Shown here: positions 14,822 through 25,597 of the stretch, piece by piece
Layout: each line of letters begins with the position of its first letter
Position numbering within the stretch: position 1 is the stretch's first letter
Origin: Glandiceps talaboti
Taxonomy: Eukaryota > Hemichordata > Enteropneusta > Spengelidae
Reading direction: 5' to 3'
DNA: 64,000 nucleotides
Assembly: GCF_964340395.1 (NCBI RefSeq)
Contig: NC_135557.1
Location: 25,566,114-25,630,113, forward strand
Made by a program: the position numbers and the translations under genes
Notes under the pieces: generated by a model
Seen by the model: only the letters and a program-made list of their open reading frames with translations
Databases searched by the model: none
What the model was told of the DNA's origin: nothing

Positions 14822-15124
14822 CGTTTGCTGTTGTTGTTCGAGGTAGACCTTTTGAAGTCTTAAATTCGAAAGCGACGACCTCGGTGACGGTGACAGCGAC
14901 CGATCCAGAACGGGTGTCGCCGGACGGCTGGGACTAATTCCGGGTGTTGTTGGCCGTATGAGAAAGTCGCCATCCGCGACATCGTCATCATCATCGTCAT
15001 TAACTATCATTCCCCCAGGTATAAGAATTTCCCTGCCAAGTTTTTGTGAACGAATTCCTTGGGGAGATATTTGTATGAATTCACCGTTGATGCTGTTAGT
15101 AGACGAGTCACCGGATGACTCCAT
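14822..15124 (-). CDS. Probable first coding exon of an unrecognised minus-strand gene
   Basis: On the minus strand an ATG in good context (ACACATGG) opens 101 codons that end at a consensus donor (AAACG|GTAAGT, phase 0). The product starts MESSGDSSTNSINGEFIQIS, has a six-Asp run (about residues 42-48), a Ser/Pro/Thr-rich part (TTPGISPSRPATPVLDRS and SPSPRSS) and ends LRLQKVYLEQQQQT, which may begin a coiled coil. I do not recognise the family. Later exons should lie to the left, possibly outside the window. It is divergent from KMT2, with ATGs 10.3 kb apart. The consensus donor and the non-random protein support a real exon; a chance ORF cannot be excluded. Confidence 0.6.
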
Positions 15125-16532
15125 GTGTATACTGGTTTGGAAAAGTCCTTCAGAGCTGACTTGAAACTGTTACTGCCACAGGCAACTTAGCACCTAGAAT
15201 ATAGAGTTCACCTAGGTCACATGTACAAATACCTCCATTCCCCCTTGTCGTCAAATCCTGTAAAAATCAAACTTTTGTGACCCCACTGTAGAAAATTCAC
15301 ATCTCCGACCAAAGTTTGAAATTCCAACCACTCAAAGCAGAATGAAAACTAGGAAATTCCTGGCATGGTTCTTGTCGAAAAGAGTCGGTTTACCTTGTAT
15401 ACGCTGAGTAGCACTTGAAACGTAACGAATAAACAACAAACCTCCACAGCGAAGTTGTTAATTCACAACGGCCGAAAGAGACGTAATATATACATCCACG
15501 TACAACTAATTGTGAAGTAACCTGTCTCAGCGTGTTCAGGTGATTAACTCATCGGACTAATTCACACTTTTATCGTCCGTGTCAAGGTTGATGATAACCC
15601 GCTGTCAATTGCCGGTGAAAAGTCTAATCAATACTTGCGACCTAAATTGTGCTATCCCGACGAAAAGTGAGTAAATCCAACACAATGAATACGAAAAGAA
15701 TACAAATATTGTACAAATAGGAACTGTATACCACCATACCCCCTAACCTCACGTCGATGGACACCCATTCAACCGTTTGAAGCACACTTTTTTCCTGAAC
15801 GTTGTCAATTTCAGCGCAGAACTTCCTAATGCATCCACTGGTAAGATAGATATACGTCTAATGTAACACATTCCAAGCAAAAAATTCACGAACAAGATGC
15901 GAATTTGGACATTTTCCATTTTGCTCCATGGCAACTGTCCGACGCCAAGACGTTGATGTAAACTGTTATGAAGCTGAGGGGTTCAAAGCCTAGTTAATAC
16001 ATAGCCAGCAGACGCTAAACTGCATTATGGGAACAAAACAAATAGTTTGACACCGGTGAATAAATAAACAAAGTTACAGTTACCGTATACGTAATTATAT
16101 TTACTTTACCTATTATCAACCCGGACTCAGTTGATCCCAATACGCTCGACAATTAACAGGTCTCCCTCAATCATTTTCAAGATATGGGCACGGATTGGAG
16201 GTGTGTTTTCCCACACGTCGTAAAGTATATTGCCCCGAGGCGCTTTAGTTGTTGTGATTGTAAAAACAAAGTAGGTAAAGGAATGACTGGTAATGCACAC
16301 ACAATAACATGAACCCTAAGGTCCGCTGAACAAAAACAGAGAATAGTGAGTGTTTCCTAAAGAATAGTTCGAGTTTTGAAGTAACGGGATAAACGTTATA
16401 TGGTGAGTATTTTTATCAAGGACGCGAAAATGGATTGCATTCCGCTACCTCTAGATCTTTCCACTTTGAAAGTTTACTAATGGGGCCACTGAAAAAGCTA
16501 TTGAAAGTAGTAATATAATATAACATGAATTA

Positions 16533-16533
<1 letters not shown>

Positions 16534-16600
<67 letters not shown>
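16534..16600. repeat. Dinucleotide microsatellite (CA)n
   Basis: About 33 CA units with one interruption. Confidence 0.97.
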
Positions 16601-16603
<3 letters not shown>

Positions 16604-16664
16604 TTACGATATACTTGTAACTAACTGTTAGTACAAGGTGGAAGCTTGGAGGACGGCGCATATA

Positions 16665-16784
16665 CGAAGAAGCACAGGCACTCGAATCAATGTGTATGAT
16701 TTTAAAAAAATGTTAATGCTTATTCACTATACACCCCCCCCCCCCCAAATCACACAGATTGATTCGAGTGCCTGTGCGAAGAAG
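16665..16784. mobile_element. hAT-like MITE with 8-bp target duplication
   Basis: Element 16673-16776 (104 bp) has perfect 19-bp terminal inverted repeats starting CACAGGCACTCGAATCAAT. It is flanked by a perfect 8-bp direct repeat CGAAGAAG (16665-16672 and 16777-16784). An 8-bp duplication and CA-starting ends are typical of non-autonomous hAT elements. The interior contains a C13-14 run and no coding capacity. Confidence 0.85.
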
Positions 16785-16944
16785 AGGGAGATATATGTGA
16801 CATGAACACTGACAGTAGTATTCTTGCAACGTCAAGATATACAATGTAGAACACTACAATATTATATTACACTGTAACGGTAATAGTGGTAGAATTATGT
16901 TTAGTTATTATATATCATTTTCACACACTGTGACTGTACCTAAA

Positions 16945-17075
16945 TAGTCTAGTTCCAGACAGTGACAGTATTACGTATTAAATACTTCATCTTAATCCAA
17001 ATTAAGATGGAGATTATGATGAGATTAAGGTAAAGTATTTAATACGTAATACTGTCACTGTCTGGAACTAGACTA
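16945..17075. mobile_element. MITE with 41-bp terminal inverted repeats and TA flanks
   Basis: Arms 16945-16987 and 17033-17075 are perfect complements over 43 bp including terminal TA on each side. With TA as target duplication, the element is 16947-17073, ends GTCTAGTTCCAGACAG, as expected for Tc1/mariner-type MITEs. The 45-bp spacer has a smaller inverted repeat. Perfect arms imply recent insertion or active conversion. Confidence 0.75.
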
Positions 17076-17390
17076 GTGCCCAAAGTACTTCACATACAAT
17101 CATTATCCCTGGTACGGACCTAGAGTGCCACAACCGACCCTTATTATATTATTCTTCCCCAACTCTTTGCGAAGCACACAATCCATCGCAGCCTTTATAA
17201 ACGCATAGGATTAAAGCATTCACATTGCAACCTCTATCCTACCAGGTCCCCAATTATACAGCTGGGTTGACTGAGGTACAGTCATGGTTCAAAACTTGCC
17301 TAAGGTCTTTAGCAACCAAATGGTAGTGCGGGACTTGAAACTGCAACATGCAGATTCCAAGCCGGTCACTCTAACCATTCTACCACTTTA
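17076..17390 (-). mobile_element. tRNA-derived SINE, copy A
   Basis: On the minus strand the 5' end (about 17390) reads TGGTAGAATGGTTAGAGTG (A-box-like), then GCAGTTTCAAGTCCC (B-box-like), followed by a block with CAACCCAGCTGTATAATTGG that is shared with copies at 47846-48031 and 49498-49862. The left boundary abuts the TA-flanked MITE. Confidence 0.75.
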
Positions 17391-18000
17391 TATATTACCG
17401 TCTCGACATGACAAAAAATTACAATTAAGATGACTATCGAGTTACCAGTAATACAAATATAAATGGAGTCTGGGTTGCATTTTTTGAGAAACCAAAGATA
17501 AAATGTCTTCCCAAACTAAATCCACACAATGGTTTTCTTTATATCATAGATACGGATGACGAGACACAATTTGTCGTAAACATGTCATATATCATAGTCG
17601 TAAACCACAGCCTCTTTTACGGCACCGTCCAAGACGCACCAGTCGTACGTGTCACGGATGCAAGTATCAGTTATGATTTGCAAGAATGGTAATATACATG
17701 TTTCTGAATACCACATATAGTGACGACTGCAAAATAAATAATGGATTAAAATTTAAGGACCAGGGATAATATATACTTTATCCTGTTTTGCATTGTAGTC
17801 TATGTTGTATTTCCAAGTACAGTGTTGTATTTTAGTACAGCTTTGGTTCACCTGTATAACTCCCTTTATTCGTTCTATGTGTACCTGACTTTGTCTCACC
17901 TAATAGTAAGTGACAGAATCACAGTCCAGAATTCAGGTTGTTCTTGTTCTGTCTGTTTTTTCGGTTTGACAAAGAAAATAACAGACTTATATTCGTTCTT

Positions 18001-18170
<170 letters not shown>

Positions 18171-19519
18171 CAGGTACTTTTCCTAGCGGACAGAAACAAA
18201 ATGTGGTCAAATTCTTTCTGACTGCTTGTACGGTAGCCTCCAACTGCACTTGAGGGAGGTGTACTGCATGGGAAAACTCTGCCTTCAATGTATGTAAATT
18301 ATCGCACTATAAATAGTTGGTGTCATGACTCACTTCTTACAAATAAAACAACGTCTAATTTAGTAATTACAACACGAAAGGTTACCATTCTATAAATATG
18401 TTACATGTTTTCACAATGCATTCCACCATGACTATATTTTGTGAACCGAAACTGGGAAGTTATGTTTGTAAAGATTGTTTATGGCGATCCATGTGTGTGC
18501 GACTAGTCTATTACACCACAACTTGATAAATTGACAAGTACACCTGTTTGCTGTAAAGACATACCATTTACATATTATCGTGCGGGTGGTAAGGAATGTC
18601 CTTTGTCTTGAGGCTAAGTTGACGGGGACTCTATCAATACGTACTAAAATACCATGAATACTAAGTTGAGGACGTTATTTTACCGACCAAACCAAAGACA
18701 TAGAATCGATGCCCTTAGCTGTAAAACAGAGAGAAATTGAAGTCACACACACAATGACATCCACTACCATGATGACGTAACATATCTCAAACAATACCCA
18801 TTGTCTTTAGCTACGTACGCCATAGATGTAGAGGGGGGGGGGAGACAATATATCCATTTGGTTACGCTAATCGGACCATTTATGATAAACCTGCTTAATC
18901 GAACAGTTGTATAGAAGTACCCTTTTTACTTGTACATTGTAAGGTGAATTACTAGATGGAACTAGATATTTCTGTCTGTCAATTTTTCAGAGTTTTCGTC
19001 ACTGGACAAAAGCCTATAGAGTTTTTAAAGGCACATTATTCTATACGTCCTACTCCGATGGCTATTTTGACAACTGCATATGCATAGGAAACATTTTATA
19101 TAAACGCGATTGCAGTAAATAGTGTAATTTATTCAGTAAGAAATACGCACGTAGTTTGCCATTTGACAGTAGCAGCGACACGCTTGGAAAAACAAAACAG
19201 ATGACCATAATCGACACCGAGGGCGCTAATTCTACCCCAATCTGACCACCTACGATGACGCACAGACAATGAAACGCTCTCCCCATCCAATCATATCCAT
19301 CCCCTGGATATTACCATCAGTTCATGTACATTCCCCACCCCTTACCAGTTTTGCCATGTTTACTTGTCAATGGACGATGATAGAGTTTCTTTCGAACTTC
19401 TAATTGCGACCACAGACCCTCGTGGAAGGTCTATGCTGCAAAACCTTCTCTTCTTCAAATGACATTGTTTGGACCAGAGCGCAATAGTTTTGATAGTTCT
19501 GGAACTTTTTCTTGGTTGT

Positions 19520-19636
<117 letters not shown>

Positions 19637-20409
19637 CATGTTTGTTTGTTTGTTTGTTGTTGTGTTTTTGATTTTGTCTTTACAGAATTGTTTGGTTTCG
19701 TAACGTACCCGTATACTCTGTTTACTCTCTACGCGTTATGATTGATTTTATCAAATAAATTGTTAAACTATTAATTTTTACTTGTCTTCTCGAAAGGACG
19801 AGCGAAAATTCAAAAAACTCAAAATGTTAGTTAGGATAGCAGAATTGATCTCTTTATAGGTCAAGATGTAGACAGTATAGCCATAATTTATTGACATTAA
19901 AACTAGGGTGCTGATGGTTTCTATCTCCATGATGGCTCATATCTAGTAAAGGGGCAGAATGTTTAAATGTACTGATGAGCAATTAACACCCAAGCCTACT
20001 CTAGTATGTCTTGGTGAATTAGCTGATAACAGCTGTAATTGATACTCTGTAGCACAGATAACTATGAAAGGTTGTCTGTGGATATAGGGGCGATCCCCGA
20101 TCGCACGTCAAACAAGTTCATTAGGAGAACTCTGTCGTTTATGGGGAGGGGGTCTGGCGTCAATATGCGATTGCTGAACTTCGTTTTCGCACTTCTAACC
20201 AATTTTCTATGGAAAAGTTTCACTAGCTTTTGCATTTACTGCTGAGATGTTGATAAGTTGATCAAAAATTACTTCTAATGTGATATATGTGCTGGGCCCA
20301 GTTCTGTTAGTATTTTAAAGTGTTTACAATCATGTTTTACATTACATGGATCATAGTGGTGTGGCCACTACAGTTTTTATCCTAGTTTACATCATATATA
20401 AATGATTGA

Positions 20410-20494
20410 TGTCGCACTCAAGTTGTGAACGTTCGTTTAGGAGTAGGGGTTTTGACCTAAACGAACGATGTTCATTTGTTGAGCTTGTGCGACA
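20410..20494. repeat. Imperfect hairpin with TGTCGCAC ends
   Basis: Arms start TGTCGCAC and end GTGCGACA; the inner GTTCGTTTAGG matches CCTAAACGAAC. No target duplication seen; possibly a MITE remnant. Confidence 0.6.
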
Positions 20495-20602
20495 CTGTGC
20501 GATCATCCCTTAGACGACAATGTATTGTGAATAGAACAACAGCATCTATATCATAGAGGGACTGTCTGCATTACATTTACAGTCTTTTGATTATCACTGT
20601 CA

Positions 20603-20690
20603 TGCCCGTTGTCTTCAAAGTTTCCACCAGACGAAAAAAGAGCGGCGGCATGATTGACAGGTCTGGTGGAAACTTTGAAAACAAAGGGCA
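20603..20690. repeat. Inverted repeat with 30-bp arms
   Basis: The left arm 20603-20632 and right arm 20661-20690 share TTCAAAGTTTCCACCAGAC, with two mismatches in total. The 28-bp loop is unique. Likely MITE remnant. Confidence 0.75.
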
Positions 20691-21225
20691 ATGATATTAA
20701 ATGAAAAATACAAATAACTAAGCACACTGACTTATCATGTAATGCAAACACTGTGTATACTGATGAATGTCAATGTACACAGGCCTAGATCATTGTATGG
20801 ACTAGACCATTGTATTCCCAACCCAAGATTTCACCAGTCATGTAGGCATACTATATAATTACAACGTTCACTGATTTGTAGGCACCATACTCAGATTGAT
20901 TAAATTTGTTGTCAAAAATACGCCTAGTGTTTATACTTGGTTTAAATAAAATTGCATGTTTGGTCTTAGTGAAAACGAAAGCAGGGGAAACTTGTGGTGA
21001 GAAGTAGCCAATACAACAAGAACGATGACAACACAGTGGTACAGACGTAAGAAATATTGATGAAATTTATGTCAAAAACCTTGGTTCAAATATCTGTTTA
21101 AAAATGTAGAAACAACTACTGCTAGTTCAAATATACACAGACAGTGTTAAATTAATCTTACAGTCGAGGAGTACATTGATGCAGCGTGGCGGTGCTGATT
21201 GAAAGAGAGAGGCAACTTTAACTTA

Positions 21226-21236
21226 ACCCGGAAGTG
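21226..21236 (+). promoter_or_regulatory. ETS-family consensus site
   Basis: ACCCGGAAGTG fits the strong ELK/GABP-type ETS site. About 90 bp downstream is ATGGCG (21325) opening a 45-codon frame of unknown product. A promoter here is only a possibility. Confidence 0.3.
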
Positions 21237-23779
21237 TCCATGAATTGGAAATGTCCGGCGCAGGTGAATTTTTTCTAATCTTGCAATGACAACTTTCAAA
21301 CAATTCAGCAAAGAATACGGCGAAATGGCGCCAACGCCCATACCAGCTATACATGACACGGTCCATCATATTGTGCACGAAATTTCATCAGAACAGAAAG
21401 CGTGGTGTGGTCATGCACCAGTTTGGCGGCAAAAGCCTTCATTATCGATACCACGCCTGTGATTGGCTAGACAGTAGGCCCGGAAACTGAATAACAAAGC
21501 AATGATAATGTTTGCCGGGGTGGCTGGCCATTCAAATAACATTGGAAAGGCTGTTCTAATTCTCGATCTCGCAAATAGATATGTTTCTCCTTTCGTTTGT
21601 GTGAATTGAACCAAATAAAAGTAAAGTTTGATTGATAAGGAACTAGCTTGTTTGTATTATATTGATTTGACAACATTAACAAAGATAGAAACCTTATGTC
21701 TGGTAATGTTGATGTGAGGCGATCACAGAATTTCAATGGCCGTTGTACAAACCTAACGTTCTCGTCCCCATTCCCTCCCCTCGCCTCGCTAATATTCATA
21801 TAAGTAGTATTTTTTATCGATAAGGGTTTCGATGCTAGAAAAAAACTGGGTTTAATTTCTCCCAGTTTTGTGTTTTGTTTTGGGGATTCCTTCTACAACA
21901 ATACTTGGTGACGTCAGTTTGTTTCTTTCAAAGTGAGGCTGGGGAATACCTCGACCAGTCTCGCTCAAGGACGAAAGATTTGCCAAAAATATAGATACTA
22001 TACCATAAAAATATATATATGAACAAAGAAACAATAAATCTAGGGAAAGGTCTTTCTAAAAATGTGGAAATGTACAGATTTATTTTGAAATGCCGACCTA
22101 TGTTTGATGCATATCCGTTGACCTCGTCCAAAAGTATAATTATTTAGTAGCAGACTTCGATCAGTATACACAATCGTTTGGAAAGAATAAGTACTGAAAT
22201 TTGACGTTACGCTAACATTAATTTAAAATTATCTGAAAGTTTCAGATGACATTGCTTCATTTTGAAACCTGAAGTGGACGGGAATTAACCCTCACACATT
22301 TATTTAGTCTAATACGGAATGATCGGAGTCTTCTGCCTTCAAGTGTCATCGTCGATGTTTTGCACGTAGGCCGTCAATCCTAGCGAATAGTGAGTCACGC
22401 GTTCTTGTGTCGTACATGTAGGCCTATTTCGAGAAATTTTACTGTTGAAATGTTGATAACTTTATAATTTTGACGGCTAGAGGGCTCGACAAAGGACTTT
22501 AGTATGAATACTATCATGTTTCTGGTGTATCCACATCACATCACCTTTATCAATGGAAGAAATAGCAAGGCAAAAAAAGGAAACAGTACAGAAAAAAGAA
22601 TGTCCTTGGCATGGCATATTGGTACACACAGCACAGTATGTAGGCTTACTTTGTGACCATGGCTTGATGTCGACCGTGACTCTTGTATGTAACGCGCAGA
22701 GTTGCTATAATATAGTCCGAGCCATGGATGTATTATTCTAGAGCTTGTTTACCCGAATTCTTTTATTTGTATACAATTGGCAATGGCATGCATGGTGCAG
22801 GCTCGTGGCGGCCAATTCACTGGCAGAGACAATACGGTGAGACCCCGTTCAAGTTTCCAATGTCCGGCGACTCTGAACTTTGCCGCAGTTCTGCGCTCTT
22901 CCCCACCCTCCGCGATACACGCCATGGTCTCCACGCGGCTGTACATGTCACAGTAAGGGCCATCACTATGTGAATGCATTTGGGGAGGGGCAATTTTTTT
23001 CCTCAGCTTGTATAGACCTAAAAAACACATTTCACCCACCCTAAAGCTTAAGTTATGGCAAGGAGCCTTGATGGTACCAGTGCGATCATTTTTTCGGTGT
23101 AGGCCTAGGCTATTGTTGATGCAAGGGAGCCTTTAGTATTTACAGGGGGAGGGCCGGAGGAAATAACACATAGTCTGTTAAGTAAAACTCGACCCTCCCC
23201 AATTCTCCATTTGTAAAAAGTGACCCTCCCATTTGTCCCATTTCGTAAAACATGACCCTCCCCATGACAATTGCATATACTGCATGAACGTTAATCAATA
23301 TTTCCATTATATGTATACATACAGAATAAATGATTTTGACTCTGTAGTACAAAGCAATATTTGTACATATAAAAGTGACAAACAGTAACTTTCTCTTATA
23401 ATCATACACAATCTACTGTTAGTATCTAATATTATTCTATTTAATGATATTTATTTGTTTATTGTTTTATGCAGAGTTTAATTTTTGCAACGAGGAGGGA
23501 GAATGCAAATGTGCAGTACACGTACGCCTTCTACCGCCATGTTACATGGTTGTTGTTTTTTGTACTATCTTGGAGTGACTACACAACTCCTCTTCGTGTG
23601 TTATCCCGGCGGTAGTCAAAGTGACACGTGGTATGGAAGGCCAAGGATAGAAAGAGGGTACGTACGTGCATGCACCCGCCGCGGCTGTCGTTATCCCTTG
23701 AAATTTCAATATCCGCTGTCACACCTGAGTCCTCAGAAGTGGGTTAGGCTAGGCTAGGCAGAGATTGGTCTTTTAATTT

Positions 23780-23905
23780 CGTGTATCGTCTGTGGCCAAC
23801 TCCGCAACAAGCCCTTGAGATATGCGCGCCGAGAACTCCGACGGTGACTCGACTCTTCCGCCCTCCTCCGAGATATGTCGGAGCTCACGGAGGGCATATT
23901 TCCAG
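23780..23905. other. CpG-rich patch
   Basis: More CpG than its surroundings. On the minus strand a frame from about 23897 reads MPSVSSDISRRRAEESS, Arg/Ser-rich, without recognised family or clear donor. It could be a first exon or a CpG island remnant. Confidence 0.25.
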
Positions 23906-24912
23906 AGATAGGACTATGTAATACTGACTGTAGAGTCAAGGGTCCTTTATTAAAATTTGGAACGAGGGGAATCGGTTAATTCATTAGTCGTACAAGCCTG
24001 GATACCTACGGTATAGATACGGCAAAACAAGAATCACACCCAGGGGTATCATAACCCTGTAGTACTGTATGTATTACGACAGTTTGAAAATATACACTAA
24101 TACGATGGGGATGAGTTTATCACACTCGTAACAGACCACGATTGAGTCTCCAGAGAACAGTAGTCTATGAACCGTGTATCCAATCTCTCTCACATCAACA
24201 TACTAGTTAAGATACTAGTACCAGTAGTAGCAGTAGCTAGCTTAGGCCTATTTGACAGACCATGGACAGTGTACTTCTCCATTGCCTATGTGACAGACCA
24301 TAGACAGCGTGTCTTCTCCACTGCCTATGTGACAGAACCCATGGCTCTGTTTACATTCAGATAGAAACGGACTGGGGGTCATTGAAGGGGTGGGGTTGGA
24401 TGGGGTGTCATCACTCAATTACTTGCCCATCTTGGACGCGTGAAACTGCATTATTACTTGTAATAGATTACACTGTGATCAATAGAGAAACTGGCTGTTA
24501 GTAGGTAGTTTTAGCACAGCTTGAGACAGGCTTAGAGCCATGGTTGATCGAAGGTTGTTGTAATATGGAATGTCGACATTGAAAACGAAACTACGAAATC
24601 CATACTTGTGTGACATTCAGTGAAGTTAGAAGTATCAACATTCTATGCGTGAATGTTGGTAATATAATTTTAAAAAATATGTTAGTAAAGATATACAACA
24701 AAAACAAAGTATTTTAGAATATTTATTCTAGTTTTACTCTATATCAACTTTAGTACGTTGTTATAGAAAAAAAAACCTTTATATTTTATATGTAATGGCG
24801 ATCACAACTAGTTATAATAGAATAATCTGGGAGATATAGTGTACAATTTTAATTGAAATCAGTGGGCCGATATTTTATATTGCTATGGTTGTCTACTATC
24901 ATGTTTTACGTG

Positions 24913-25052
24913 TCACTCACTCACTCACTCACTCACTCACTCACTCACTCACTCACTCACTCGATCGATCAATCTGTCACTTACTCACTCACTCACTCAC
25001 TCAATCACTCACTCACTCACTCACCCACCCACCCACTCACTCACTCACTCAC
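24913..25052. repeat. Tetranucleotide microsatellite (CACT)n
   Basis: About 34 units with GATC and CACC variants. It lies 380 bp upstream of the KMT2 start codon, perhaps in or near the promoter. Confidence 0.97.
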
Positions 25053-25424
25053 GTGACAAGAAATTAGTAAATACTGCCGACACTCGCATGGATATAAAAT
25101 ACTCTCCAACTTGACTTCAGTCGGCGAAAAGTTGGTCGGATTCGGGTAGTTAACATGGTTAAAACGCTTTCACAAACACAAATAATTATTCGTACAGAAC
25201 TACCAAGATAAAGATTGATTTCATTATCACAGTAAATGCATATCAACATTGAAAATATTAGACAAAGTTCATTTGTAGCTCCCATTACATTTGTGATTTC
25301 ATTCTAGTAACGGTGTGGTATGGTTCCATTACCTTTGACCCCAAACGAGCAGTAAACAAAGGGCGCTCGTATCTACAAATGAAACCATGCTCATTCCAGG
25401 GCCTCACCACCATCGATGAAGAAA

Positions 25425-25437
25425 GCAAGATGGCGCG
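25425..25437 (+). promoter_or_regulatory. YY1-like motif over the KMT2 start codon
   Basis: GCAAGATGGCGCG covers the initiator ATG at 25430. It matches the AAGATGGCG core that YY1 recognises and that often overlaps start codons of animal genes; it also gives a good initiation context (purine at -3, G at +4). The transcription start is not visible. No TATA box was recognised nearby. Confidence 0.35.
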
Positions 25438-25597
25438 TTATCGTTTTCCAGGTCGACCAGGCTCTAGGTTTGGCCGATCGGTAGCGGTTTTATCATCCGG
25501 AGAAGCACAAAATTTTCAAGACCCAACAAGTATATATGCAAGCAGTATTCAGCGAGGTTTGAAGAGATTTCGTGAGCTGGTTGGCGAATCCGATGAG
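25430..25597 (+). CDS. KMT2A: KMT2 exon 1: menin-binding N-terminus
   Basis: Codes residues 1-56. The start is [20 protein letters not shown] matches the high-affinity menin-binding motif of human MLL1 (RWRFPARPG), keeping the Phe-Pro and the second Pro that fill the menin pocket. An in-frame ATG further upstream (25379) is possible, but the motif sits at the very N-terminus in the family, so 25430 is preferred. The end of the exon ([10 protein letters not shown]) matches the human FRAVFGES segment. The long glycine/alanine/serine tract of human exon 1 is absent. Donor GAG|GTTAGT, phase 0. Confidence 0.93.

Noticed and set aside
21325-21462. 45-codon frame starting ATGGCG after an ETS site
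   Set aside because: No recognised protein, no donor inside; listed only as part of a promoter-like patch.
24853-25067. THSLTHSLTH-type frames
   Set aside because: (CACT)n microsatellite read as protein.
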